A stretch of 64,000 nucleotides of DNA from NCBI RefSeq assembly GCF_000499785.1, contig NZ_HG726020.1:1282316-1346315 (forward strand). The letters run 5' to 3'. This stretch comes from Bacteroides neonati. Lineage in GTDB: Bacteria > Bacteroidota > Bacteroidia > Bacteroidales > Bacteroidaceae. Positions 14,659 through 25,700 of this stretch are shown in pieces. The notes under the pieces were generated by a model, which made no database searches, was not told where the DNA came from, and saw nothing but the letters and a program-made list of their open reading frames with translations. The position numbers and the translations under genes are program-made. How positions within the stretch are numbered: position 1 is the stretch's first letter; each line of letters begins with the position of its first letter.

Positions 14659-15110
14659 TACACCTATCCGGATTTTCTAGTTCAGTCTATGGCGTATCAT
14701 CGTATTCTCCCTGGTGGACACATTTCTCTTATCCATTTTTTCATGGGAGTATCATGCATCTTATTTGCAATCTGTATGCCATATGGTTTTGCCTCAATGA
14801 ACGAACTTATCCTAAACAAATACTAATACCAATATTATATACAATTACCGTAGTTTCTTCTTTTATGTATACATCTGGAAAACCAACAATTGGTATATCC
14901 GGAGCTATATTTGCTATGATCGGAATAAACATCATACAGATACCTACTCGAACTAATGTGATATACATAGTAAGCATCTTGGCAGCAGGATTCATTATGC
15001 CACAAATTGCAGGTGTCAATCATTTAATATCCTTTCTACTTGGAGGTATGATAGCGTTATTCACACGTAACATAAAACAATTCAATCATGACTACCGCCG
15101 AACTCATTAA
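14616..15110 (+). CDS. Phage-encoded rhomboid-family intramembrane serine protease
   Basis: A 164-residue, nearly all-membrane protein with about six hydrophobic segments. It has the full rhomboid signature: FFHGSIMHLICN (His43, His48, oxyanion Asn52) in the second segment, GISGA with catalytic Ser95, and GVNHLISFLLGG with catalytic His136. It is compact, lacking the cytosolic domain of GlpG. Rhomboids cut single-pass membrane proteins within the bilayer. It sits between an unknown gene and terL, overlapping both, so it is part of the late operon and not a chance host insertion. The substrate is unknown; the membrane-anchored capsid precursor is a candidate. Confidence 0.85.
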   Translation: MLRTKITIIAILTVIHLSGFSSSVYGVSSYSPWWTHFSYPFFHGSIMHLICNLYAIWFCLNERTYPKQILIPILYTITVVSSFMYTSGKPTIGISGAIFAMIGINIIQIPTRTNVIYIVSILAAGFIMPQIAGVNHLISFLLGGMIALFTRNIKQFNHDYRRTH

Positions 15111-17154
15111 AGAAGACGTAAAGCGGAAGCACACCATAGACAGTACGTTCAATCCGCTCACAGGAGAAGGAGCGCCGCTCGAACGAGTAAAACTCTCATT
15201 GCCAGACTATGCGATCCCCGTACAGTTTATTCCCCTATCTATGCGCAAAAAGAAATTGGTTATTCAATTAATCAAGTACGGATCCATACATGCATTTCTC
15301 AAGTCACTCAATATCCCCGATGACGAACTCGATCAAGAGCGCGAAAACCTAATTCGACAACTCGTATTCCTTCGTATAAAGCACGACTTCTGCTTCTGGG
15401 CATATTCCTATGTCAAAATTAAAAACAAGTTTGGAGGCAAGAACATACCATTCAAGCTCAATAGGCCACAACGCAAACTTCTGCTTGTTCTAGAAAAAAT
15501 GCGATTGGAGAACCTTCCTATCAGGGTTATCCTACTAAAGGCGCGCCAATGGGGTGGCTCTACACTTGTACAAATATACATGGCATGGATTCAACTCGTA
15601 CACAAGGAAGGGTTCTATTCCGCTATCGTAGCTCAAGATGCTGGTACCTCTCGAAAAATACGCGCCATGTACTCGAAGATGCTGAAAGAATACCCACCCG
15701 AGCTGTTAGGACTTTCATCTGGACGGAAGCTCGAACTTACACCCTATGAGGGATCACACAATGACACTATTATCAGTCAAAAAGGAGAGATAGCGCGCGA
15801 TTCTGTTATTTGTATTGGAACAGCCGAACGTCCGGACTCCATTCGTGGAGGTGATATATCACTGGCTCACATGTCAGAAGTAGGGTTATGGAAAGCGACC
15901 GATGGGAAAACTCCCGAAGATATCATTCGTTCCGTTTCTTCATCTATTCTTTTAGAGCCGTTAACGATGGACGTTATCGAGTCAACTGCCAACGGAACCG
16001 GCAACTTTTTTCATACCGAATGGCTGGCCGCCAAAGATGGAGAATCTGACCGTACTCCTGTTTTCGTTTCTTGGTTTGAAATAGACATGTACGCGAAACC
16101 ATTCAAATCAGAACAAGAAAGAGAGGAATTCGCTAACTGGATTATTGACAATAGAAATAATACAGAGGAAACATCACGCTCCGAATGCGGCCGATACATC
16201 TGGAAGCTTTGGAAAATGGGCGCCACCCTCGAAGCCATCAATTGGTACGTCAGCAAACGGAGATCCTACAACTCGCATTCCGATATGGCAGCTGAGTTTC
16301 CATCCGACGACGTCGAAGCATTCAAGCATTCCGGAAAAAAAGTATTCGACCAGTATGCGGTCGAGGAACTACGGAAATACTGCCGCGACCCTCGCCACAT
16401 CGGAGAAATAAGAGGAGAAGCCACCGAAGGGAAAAAAGCCCTCTCCGGCACGCATTTCGTATCAAGCAAACAAGGAGCATTCCGGGTATGGGAGATGCCC
16501 GACAAAGAAATACACGTCAGCAACCGTTACCTGGTAGTTGTCGATGTAGGTGGCCGCTCAGACAAAGCCGACTTCTCAATTATCGCTGTATTAGATCGGT
16601 TTTGGCTCGCCTATGGCGACAAGCCGGTCATTGTAGCAGAATGGAGCGGACACATCCGCCACGATCTTTTAGCATGGAAAATGGCACAGATAGCCGAGTT
16701 CTATAACAGGGCACTTCTTGTTGTAGAGAGCAACACCTACGAAAAAGATCAAGATACCGATGGAGATCACACCGAATACATCCTCAATCAAATCGGCGAG
16801 ATCTACCCCAATATGTACAAGCGCGAAGCCTCCGAGCAATCTATCAAAGAAGGTCGACCAACCATGTGGGGATTCCAAACCAACCGATTAACAAAACCAC
16901 TTATTATTGATAATCTAGTCCGATATATCGAAGAGCAACTTTACATCGAGAGAGATAACGCTACAATTGACGAATACCTCTGCTATGAGAAGAAAAAGAA
17001 CGGGGCATTTGGTGCTATCGACGGCAAGCATGATGACAAATTAATGACTCGCGCTATTGCCCTACATATTTCCAACAATATGCCCATACCTAAAATAATT
17101 GAAGATAAACCAAAGGTAGCCAAGAGGAAAACAATCTCTGCAGCAACCTTATAA
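15088..17154 (+). CDS. Phage terminase large subunit
   Basis: DNA-packaging motor, 688 residues. The ATPase domain has a terminase-type Walker A (KARQWGGST, about residue 150) and a Walker B candidate in ISLAHMSEVGLW (about 257), where Ser-Glu replaces the usual Asp-Glu. The RNase H-fold nuclease shows VVVDVGGRSDKADF (about 481), LVVESNTY (about 546) and KHDDKLM (about 648), giving the acidic metal-binding set. The start overlaps the rhomboid gene by 23 bp. It pumps DNA through the portal encoded convergently at 17650-19596. Confidence 0.93.
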   Translation: MTTAELIKEDVKRKHTIDSTFNPLTGEGAPLERVKLSLPDYAIPVQFIPLSMRKKKLVIQLIKYGSIHAFLKSLNIPDDELDQERENLIRQLVFLRIKHDFCFWAYSYVKIKNKFGGKNIPFKLNRPQRKLLLVLEKMRLENLPIRVILLKARQWGGSTLVQIYMAWIQLVHKEGFYSAIVAQDAGTSRKIRAMYSKMLKEYPPELLGLSSGRKLELTPYEGSHNDTIISQKGEIARDSVICIGTAERPDSIRGGDISLAHMSEVGLWKATDGKTPEDIIRSVSSSILLEPLTMDVIESTANGTGNFFHTEWLAAKDGESDRTPVFVSWFEIDMYAKPFKSEQEREEFANWIIDNRNNTEETSRSECGRYIWKLWKMGATLEAINWYVSKRRSYNSHSDMAAEFPSDDVEAFKHSGKKVFDQYAVEELRKYCRDPRHIGEIRGEATEGKKALSGTHFVSSKQGAFRVWEMPDKEIHVSNRYLVVVDVGGRSDKADFSIIAVLDRFWLAYGDKPVIVAEWSGHIRHDLLAWKMAQIAEFYNRALLVVESNTYEKDQDTDGDHTEYILNQIGEIYPNMYKREASEQSIKEGRPTMWGFQTNRLTKPLIIDNLVRYIEEQLYIERDNATIDEYLCYEKKKNGAFGAIDGKHDDKLMTRAIALHISNNMPIPKIIEDKPKVAKRKTISAATL

Positions 17155-17165
17155 AACCCAAAGTT

Positions 17166-17603
17166 ATGAAACTGATTACATTACTATCAAATTACATCCA
17201 CTACAACGTAGACGAACTAAAGTTAAAATTAGCCATCCGTTTAGCGGATAAAACGCATGCAAGAACCGGCAAACGATACTTCGTCATGCCAGACGACAAA
17301 GACAAACTCATCATCATGCATCGGCCATCATTCCGAAGCCTGAAACATACCGGCAGAATGTCATACTCCGCAAAAATAGTTGATCTCAAGCGTGAAAGTT
17401 TCTACTTCACTCCATACACATTTCAGTGCAAGGAAAAAGAAGCCATAACTCCGATTACTAGGGAGGCCAAACGCGTTATGTTCCATAAATATATGAAAGA
17501 ATCGCGCATCACTCGAAAAAAGGAATTCCGTCTTCCTCTTTTAACACGTCTTAGAATAAGATTAAAATTACTGGTTATTCAATATAAGATGGCGGTTAGA
17601 TAG
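17166..17603 (+). CDS. Unknown basic phage protein
   Basis: A 145-residue Lys/Arg-rich protein starting 11 bp after terL and ending at a strong terminator, so it is the last gene of the rightward operon. It begins MKLITLLSNYIHYNVDELK and has a basic C-terminus (RLRIRLKLLVIQYKM). No family is recognised. The high positive charge would suit nucleic-acid contact, but that is only inference. Confidence 0.6.
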   Translation: MKLITLLSNYIHYNVDELKLKLAIRLADKTHARTGKRYFVMPDDKDKLIIMHRPSFRSLKHTGRMSYSAKIVDLKRESFYFTPYTFQCKEKEAITPITREAKRVMFHKYMKESRITRKKEFRLPLLTRLRIRLKLLVIQYKMAVR

Positions 17604-17646
17604 AAATCAAATAGGGCGTTAATCTTTTAACGCCCTATTTGATTTC
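17603..17646. terminator. Bidirectional terminator between convergent phage operons
   Basis: A perfect 20-bp stem (17603-17622 with 17627-17646) closed by a 4-nt TCTT loop. The base is AT-rich (GAAATCAAAT) and supplies U-runs on both strands. It separates the rightward terL operon from the leftward ejection-portal operon. Confidence 0.9.
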
Positions 17647-17649
17647 CTC

Positions 17650-19596
17650 CTATTTCATGGCCGTTTGAAGTTGCTGTACCGCTTGAGGATTAGCGGACTG
17701 TGCAATTTTTTGTTGCAAATCAGGAGAAATACCTTGGGGAATATTACCGTTTTCAACCTCTTCACGTTGACTCTTAATACTCTGCAGTAATTGATCCGCA
17801 AATGGGAAGTTTCCATTTTCAAGCAACTGCTCTATACTTATTTGCCCGGCCTTCCATATTTCCATCAAGAAATCATTGGCTATCATTCTATAAGCCGGTG
17901 TATTGGCACTTTCAACAATCGAAAGGTCAAACTCTACATCATTGATTTTCTCTGGATCATATTCCGAAACACCATTTGCATTCTTCCCAACAATATTAAG
18001 CACTCGTTTGCTATCATAAAACTGCTGTATATTCTTCACTTTTTTAATACTAGATTCTATGATAAAACTAGAGAATGATTCTAGCAAATCAAGCAAAGAA
18101 GAGGATGCATTTTGCTGCTGCTGCTGATAAAGTGAAGCACTCATGCCGGAATACCCTTGCTTCCCTTGCAGGGCTCCGGTCACTCCTGTTACATCCTCCA
18201 TCAAATTCATCTGCAGCTGCAACATTTCAGATATGCCAATATTTGTACTTTTATTAGCGACTTGAGTAGGCACTTTATCCGTCTTTCCAGAAGTGTATAC
18301 GATCACACCATTAAATCTCGCCCATTCATCAGAGAAGTCTTCAGGCGTCATATGCTCAGGTATACACTCCTCCGGAACCAGAAGAGCACCCTTAGCACTC
18401 GCACGAATAATAAAGTCATTCAACGTTATCAACCTATTCACGTATCGCTGTTGATCGATTACGTCACTCACGAAACTATGTACCTCCCCATCTATAAAAG
18501 GATACAACTTAATAGTATAAGGGTGGCTCCTATGTTTATAAGGTGTTTCTCCCTCCATCAAGCATTGCCCAAAAGGAGTTAGAAAACGATAATACCAATA
18601 GTCATCCATGAACCATTCGTATTCAATCAGAGGAATATCATCTACCGCCATACCTGCGGAAAGCCCCTCCTCTATCCTCGAATTATTTTCTGCCTCTATA
18701 TTTCGAAGGTTACTTACCTCGTCCTTATAATAATCACCGTTCAAATAGTCATGGCATCTATATCTAGGCTTTTGTTCTTTTCTCCATACTTCTATCACCC
18801 GGCATAAGTTAGTGTCGTATGATGATAGAAAATCAATATTTTTCAGATCGCTATTTGCCAAACGGTCTGCGTACTCTGATAAATACCTCCTATCAGCAGC
18901 AAGATTGTATATTTCCCTAAACTTTCTGTAGTCATCAGGAGACTTCGCGAATGACACACATAGTTGTTCAAAAGTCAAGTCGTGTATCTCCCCGATAAGA
19001 GAAAGATCCCAATGTCTCACATCCCTCATTACACTATCAAAAAAGATATGATTAGAACTCACCATATCACTCCAACAGTCCATTTTATCGTTTCTCCACC
19101 CATATGTCTCCTTTTCAAACGCCCCTCCACCAATAAGAAACTCTTCGAAAATACGACCATTTACTTCTTGCATTCGATTAGCTTTCCAGTTGCATTGCAA
19201 TGCGATACTCATAGTTTCGCCAAGCTTCTGTTCGTCCCTATCGTTAGCCGTACATGTAGGCTCCTTACTCTGACCTCTATAGGTTCCCATCACCGTGCGA
19301 ACTAGTCGCCTGATTAAGTTATTTTTTAATGGGACACTACCCTGCTCCATGATATATCTTTCTTCGGTAATTGTCTTTCCATCATACTCTATCATATCAC
19401 TCCATTGGTCTCCATAGGTATATCGTTTGTTTCTAGCACGTTCCTCGCGATATGCCCGCAAGCTATCCCAGCAATGCTGAGCCTGCAGCAGAATATCGAA
19501 GTTACTACCTAGTTCACGCGTTCTATCTCGCTTCAAACTATCCAATTCATCGTTTTCTGTTATTCTTGATTTTGGAATCAACTTTCTCTTTGCCAT
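17650..19596 (-). CDS. Phage portal protein, P22-like
   Basis: The dodecameric DNA gate at the capsid vertex. About 648 residues, of the size and character of P22 gp1-type portals: GTYRGQSKEPTCTANDRDEQ, then IGGGAFEKETYGWRND near the start, a helical wing, and a Gln-rich stretch followed by helices SSLLDLLESFSSFIIES that would form the barrel. The frame extends to 19635, but the ATG at 19596 (MAKRKLIPKS) after an AT-rich leader is the likely start. It follows the giant ejection-type gene on the same strand. Confidence 0.87.
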   Translation of the reverse strand: MAKRKLIPKSRITENDELDSLKRDRTRELGSNFDILLQAQHCWDSLRAYREERARNKRYTYGDQWSDMIEYDGKTITEERYIMEQGSVPLKNNLIRRLVRTVMGTYRGQSKEPTCTANDRDEQKLGETMSIALQCNWKANRMQEVNGRIFEEFLIGGGAFEKETYGWRNDKMDCWSDMVSSNHIFFDSVMRDVRHWDLSLIGEIHDLTFEQLCVSFAKSPDDYRKFREIYNLAADRRYLSEYADRLANSDLKNIDFLSSYDTNLCRVIEVWRKEQKPRYRCHDYLNGDYYKDEVSNLRNIEAENNSRIEEGLSAGMAVDDIPLIEYEWFMDDYWYYRFLTPFGQCLMEGETPYKHRSHPYTIKLYPFIDGEVHSFVSDVIDQQRYVNRLITLNDFIIRASAKGALLVPEECIPEHMTPEDFSDEWARFNGVIVYTSGKTDKVPTQVANKSTNIGISEMLQLQMNLMEDVTGVTGALQGKQGYSGMSASLYQQQQQNASSSLLDLLESFSSFIIESSIKKVKNIQQFYDSKRVLNIVGKNANGVSEYDPEKINDVEFDLSIVESANTPAYRMIANDFLMEIWKAGQISIEQLLENGNFPFADQLLQSIKSQREEVENGNIPQGISPDLQQKIAQSANPQAVQQLQTAMK

Positions 19597-19708
19597 GATT
19601 ATACATTTTTGACAAAGGAAATCAGAACAGATCACTTAGCTATTCTATCCATTAACCAATAAGGGGCACTGCAAGACACAGCACCCCTCATTAAACACAC
19701 TTTGTACT

Positions 19709-22700
19709 TTACTCAATTTTACCAAGCTCTTCAATCATCTCCATCTTCAAAAGGTTGATCTCCATTTCGATTCCCTTCTTCTCTTCTGGATCTGACTCTT
19801 TAATGGCGTTTCTCATTGCGTCAATACCTGCCTTATATTCTTTCATTATCAAATATCGTTCATGCTGCTTAGAACCATTCAGAAAATCATACTTCTCTGC
19901 ATATTTTTCAATATCCATCTCAGCCTCATTTTCATATCCCTTCAACCGCTGTTCCGTCTCTTTGTACTCATTTAAATACTGATAATAGGCATCATTCACC
20001 TTTCGGAAAGATATTTTATTATCGCTTCCGGTAAAGAATCGATTTGCAACCGGAACATTTCGCCACATACGTTCATCTTCATCCCAAATCATCGACAGCG
20101 TTTTGAATAACTGATTAGCCGTCTTACCCATACCGCCAAAATAACCCTCAAACACATGTTCAACTACTGCTGGATTCAAATCAACACCGCCCGTCATATA
20201 TTTGTCGCCACCCGATACCTCATTAAGAAACTCAGCACTATTCACCATCCATTTAGCTGTTCCACTGAATGCCTTCGTCCATGCTGGCATCAACTCATTG
20301 TAATCATTCTTCTTGTAGATAGGCTTCCCGAAAAAATCTCTATTCGTAAATATTTGATAGAATGGTTTTCCTGCATCTGGAACAAGCACACTAATAGCAT
20401 CCCCATTCCCACCAAGCGGATTTATAGGCAACAATTCCGTAAGTTGATTAACCATTTCAATCGAAGCCTTCTTTGTATCCAGCTTTCCATCAACCCCATT
20501 CATGTTCCCTCTACCCATCTGATACCACATCTCTCCAAGCCCATAAAAGGCTCTCAGTTCAATCGGCAATGGTATTGTAATAAAATGCTCTCCACCAACC
20601 CATAAACAGAAGTTGTTCTTCCTAACCCACTCTGGGAGATTATCATAAGAATCTCTTTTCTTCTTCCATTCCGCACGCTCTTCGTCAGTCATATCATCAT
20701 CGCCATCACCGATAAGAGATTCAATGATAAAGTTATTAATCATTGGCAATAGAATTCCGGCAGCCGAAAATCCCCCAAGAGTAGTATAAAACTTCCCTCT
20801 ACTCCTATCATGCAGTCCTTTTAAATTATTGAGTGACTGAACGGCTGCGTTAAAGAACAAGAACAAGCTCTTAATTGTACCAGCTCCAATCCCGCCGGCA
20901 CCCTTCTTATTGAAGTTTACTGTAACCTCCTTGGCATCTCTAATAGAGTCGACTATTCCGCGTCCCATCTCCCGACTCGTCTGGTAAGTAGTGAATCGAC
21001 TCACATTTTCCGCGCAACGGTTCATAAAACTAACGGCATCAACAATGGCATGTACGCCGGAACTCAAGCTTCCCATCGTACCATTCGACTTCTTAACGTG
21101 TCTATCCATCATTTTTTTATATTCCTCTACATTGTGAATTGCTGTATACCCAGTTTCTCCACCATTTTCTAGAAATTCGAGGAAATATCGATCTCTGGCG
21201 TTCCGCATGTCCAACCGACCCGATTTATACCGAGCCATAAGCCCAACAACTGCTCCAATATTCTTAGCAATGTTCTTATCAAATCGTTTAGCGTATTTCC
21301 AATTCTCCTTTATCCAAATTGCAGAAGTAGAAAATATTACGTCTCTACTCATATTGCTCAATACAAACGCAGGATTACGAGTAGTAAAGTTGGAGGCCAG
21401 CTGTCTATTAACCTTTCCAATCATCTGCATAAACTTGTGATCCGTTGCATCCGGGTTTGTCAGCCCATTTATCGCTTGCGCTGCCCTCGGATTACCATTT
21501 ACAAATACTACATACTCCTTTCCACCACTCTTCACAACAACAGAGTGTTCGCTTTTCTCTCGCTTTGACGCTCGATAATCAAGACTTATCCCATTGGTAG
21601 ACTTAGTCGCCATTCCACTCTTACTGAGTTCAACCATACGTGCTTCATGATTATCAATCGCCTGTGCTATCTCGTCTGCTGTCGCCTCAGCCTCTATAGT
21701 TGGGAGAGACTGTTCCCATACGGGATCATCAACTGTTCCGACATTCTCATACCACATTGTTTTCACTGTTGCTAACGATGTGGGGTGATTCAAAACCATG
21801 TTTAAGAACTTCTGCTTCATCAAGTTTCTATTTCCTTGCAAAATCCCGCTTTCGGCCATATTTCCAATTACCGCAAATGGATCATCAGCCATAGATTTAC
21901 GCCCAAAGGCAGCTTTCACCGGAGCATTAAAAACAGATCGTTCAGACAATACGTATTCATATACATCACTTGCAACATCATCGTTCCATCCACGCAATGG
22001 AACGTAAAAATCAAACATGCCTTTTATTTTGTCATAAATACGCTTTGTCATCAATCCGCTTTGGTAAGATTTTTTCAAAGTCTGTTTTGTTGCTGCATTT
22101 ATCTTTTCCCAAAGAACATCGCACAAATCAGAATGCATGGATTCAAACCCATCTACCATCTCTTTAGCAACTATTTCGAAATTAACTTCCTCGCCGGTGA
22201 GTTGAACTAATCCTGAATAATCACTAGCCCTGTTAGCAATATAAGATGGCGCCAATGAAGAACGGGTATTAAAAACTTCATGATCATATGTGGCCAAATC
22301 AATCTTTCCGGAACGAAGTTTACTCTTCAAATCGGAAACAATCGCGTCATGCTCCAGCTGAATACCATTGGCGAAATCCTTTCCTTCATCATTCTCTACT
22401 GATCGAAGCGCATCTCTCCATGCAAACTCTCTATTACGTTCCAGACCATGTTTGGCCATTACATACATCTTTACTTCATCCTGCTTCGCCCCATTCTTTA
22501 TCAAAGACTTTACAGAATCCATCATAGGGATAAGAAACTTATCCTTGTAAATCTCCGTCTCATGAGCACTCTTGCTGCTCATCTGATTCTCTGCCATATA
22601 AGCATCTTCAAAGTACTTCAGTTTATCGCCGGACTCCTTTTCGATAGCCTCCTGCATTTTCTTTAAACCGAGCATACTATCTTGATAAGCCTCTTGCCAT

Positions 22701-25700
22701 CGATACATCCTATTCTTTGTCTTATCCAAAGAATCTTCGTACTCTTGCTTGGCTATACCCTCAGTGTCCGAATTATCAGTATCCTGTATAATACTAAAGC
22801 TATGAGTTGAACTATTCAAGAATATCTGGTCTTTACGATACACATCCTCGGTCTCTCTGGAAAGACTATTTCTACGTTCTTCAAATGTCATATCCATTCG
22901 CGACTGAGCATTACGCGCCTCTACTTCACCTGCGATGCGGTGATATCCCTCTTTTTTAAAAGGCGCATTTCCGCGATCAACATATTCTTTATATTTCTCA
23001 TTGAACTTTTTTTTATTAAACCTTTTACGCATAAATATTAATGCATTCAATGCTCGTTTCCCATCTTCCGTCCTTTCGAAATCAGAGCGAAAAAGATCAT
23101 AGCTTCGATCATTAAGAAATTTGCCTACAGCAGCGTATGGATTATCCGGATTTCTTAACGATCTATCTAACCTTGAAATCTCAACTGACATAGATGAAGG
23201 ATCTTCGAATATAGAGGGATTTCCACCTACAGCAAATCCTTCGATTTCTTGTATAGCATGTTGCACCTCATGAATCAGTACGCTTATCAATGGCATACGT
23301 ATTACTCTGTCGTTATTATAATCAATAATAAAATCAGGATGAAGCTCTCCGTTAGTAATATACCCTATATCCAACCTAATAGTAAGTCCATCAAAAGAAC
23401 CTAAGGCGTTTTCTATATCCATATCGGTAAACTCGACTCCAATACCACCCAATTGCGGGTATGCATCAAACAAAGAATCATCATTGTAAAGTTCTCCAAG
23501 CATACAAGTATATGTATCGCCAAATGAGTTAGACAAATGAACATCTTTATTGACTTGTCCATCTTCAGTTTCATATCTCCATTTTCCATCAGCACCTCGC
23601 TCCCAACCTGTAGCCATTTTGATAGAACTGGCACCTTTATCCGAATTTTCCATTTCACGGGCTACATTCAAATTATCAAGCCTGACAGTTGCTTCACCTG
23701 CTCGATCAAGGCCATATGCACCCTTCTCGCCAACGAAGCGGAAACGGACTACATTTTCGACAGAATTATCTTTGTGGGGTATAACATCGGCATCTTTAGC
23801 AGATTCACGCATTACAACATCCTTTGCCTTAGAAAAGATATCGTTGTTTCCAATTTGATTCTCATAACTCCTCCAAAGAATATATCTCAAATCGGCATCA
23901 TTTATCGGAGCGCGCATTTCAATGCCAACTTTCGATAGCATTTCCATGAAGAAATCCTTAATCTTTCGCCAGGCACTCTTTTCACTTACATCATCAAACC
24001 CGCGCTCGGCAAGTACTGCCAAATACTCTTCCGTAGCTACCCGAGTATCAAATCCATGCTTACGAGAAAGAGCGGTTATCTTTTCTCGGATCACCCCATC
24101 TACATCTCGATACACTTTGTCTAAGAATGAATCAAACTCACCACCAAACATATCCCGCAGCCCCTTATGGGCTACAACCTCATGAAGTATTGTAGATTGC
24201 ACATCTTCCACACTTGAAGCGTTCGGGAGTACAATCACTATCTCTCCAGTAGATGAGTCAAACCAGCCTTTAGAATCCCTCTTCCGCTGTTGCAATTTAG
24301 GATTATCATCTACAATTTCCCACACATTGTCCACTACACGAATATGAGTATTCAGCTTGTCAGTTAAAGACTGGATTTCATTACGAATACGACCAACAGA
24401 GACTACCCTTTCTTTTCGACTGGTTTCACTTTCGACTCCTCCATTGGCTCCGATACTTTCTCTATCTGTTCCTCTTGAAATATCGAATTCTTCTCCCAAT
24501 AATCCAAGAACTCCTTTTTTAGAATGTGAGGTTTTTGTATTTCCTGTTCTTGCTTCTCTTTCTGAGTCCGCATATCCTCCAGTTCCTCGTCGCTCCAAAA
24601 CAGTTTGTTCGATATCTCCTCGTTTATATGGATCCACCGAGGTTTTGCTTTCGTTTCTTCTTCGCTCATAATTTGATAATATTTTATTAATTAAAGGCAA
24701 TATCTTTGAAATAGAGTCATCTTTCAAATTTTTGATCATCCATTCAGAAACATAATTAGAGGATATTTCGCCAGTAAAGAGTCTTGCAAGTAAATCTTTT
24801 TTTTGAAGTTCACTTCCAATATAAGCAATCAATTCGTTTACCTTTTGATATACATCTCCACTTTCATACCCAGGAAGAAACTCATTAAGCTGTTCTTCTC
24901 CAATCTCATTTCCAACCTCCTCAACTTCATCCACAGAAAGTTCAGTCCGTACAAAAGTATGAAAAACTTCATGAGCAACATACTTTTTCATAACATTTTC
25001 ATCATTAACAACAGAGCTATCAATCAATATTGTGCCATTACTCATGTTTATGGCAGGCCCCTCTACTTCTTCAATTCCATTTTCTTTCAGCTTATCAACA
25101 AATGCGTCGTGATCCAAGACTGAGATAATGTCATCTACCATAAACTGTGACGCAAACTCATTTGCAGATGTTTGTAGATTATCTATTTCTTTTGAGCGAA
25201 ACCGAATGTCATCATTCTCTTTTGAATACTCACCATTATTTTCTGTTGCAGATTTTATTTGATTAGGATAAAATGCTACATATGTTGGTATTTCCTCATT
25301 CAAACTTATTTTATCTGCAATAACCCCATCTCCGATATCCATCATTTTCTTTGATATAACAGGGGCATAGTTTCTATGCAGTGGTTTTTTTATGTTCAAG
25401 AATGCATCTACTACATACGTCCCACCATTAAACCTTTTTACCGCATCTTTATCTTTGGCAAAGTAAAAGCCATTACGCTGAACCTTATCGTGATTGAATG
25501 AGAAAAACTCACTATCTGTCCCATGATACACAACCATTGGCTCACCATTCTCATCTACAACCCTTGATGCACCTTCTGGGTTATTTTGCCAATCTCCAAA
25601 CCAATCTTGAAATAACTTAGTTCGAACCTGTACCCATTGTGTAGGAGAAAGATTTGTGTCTACTCCATTGGGAGCCTTAAGGTAAGAGCCCTCGGCTTTC

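Noticed and set aside
20156..20605. 149-codon plus-strand frame opposite the giant phage gene, and many similar ones
   Set aside because: Composition is that of an antisense shadow (Ile/His/Ser-rich), with no start signal or protein-like pattern.
23413..23658. 81-codon minus-strand reading inside the giant gene
   Set aside because: Met/Leu/Ile-biased shadow overlapping the HEVQH module region. It does not resemble a real protein.
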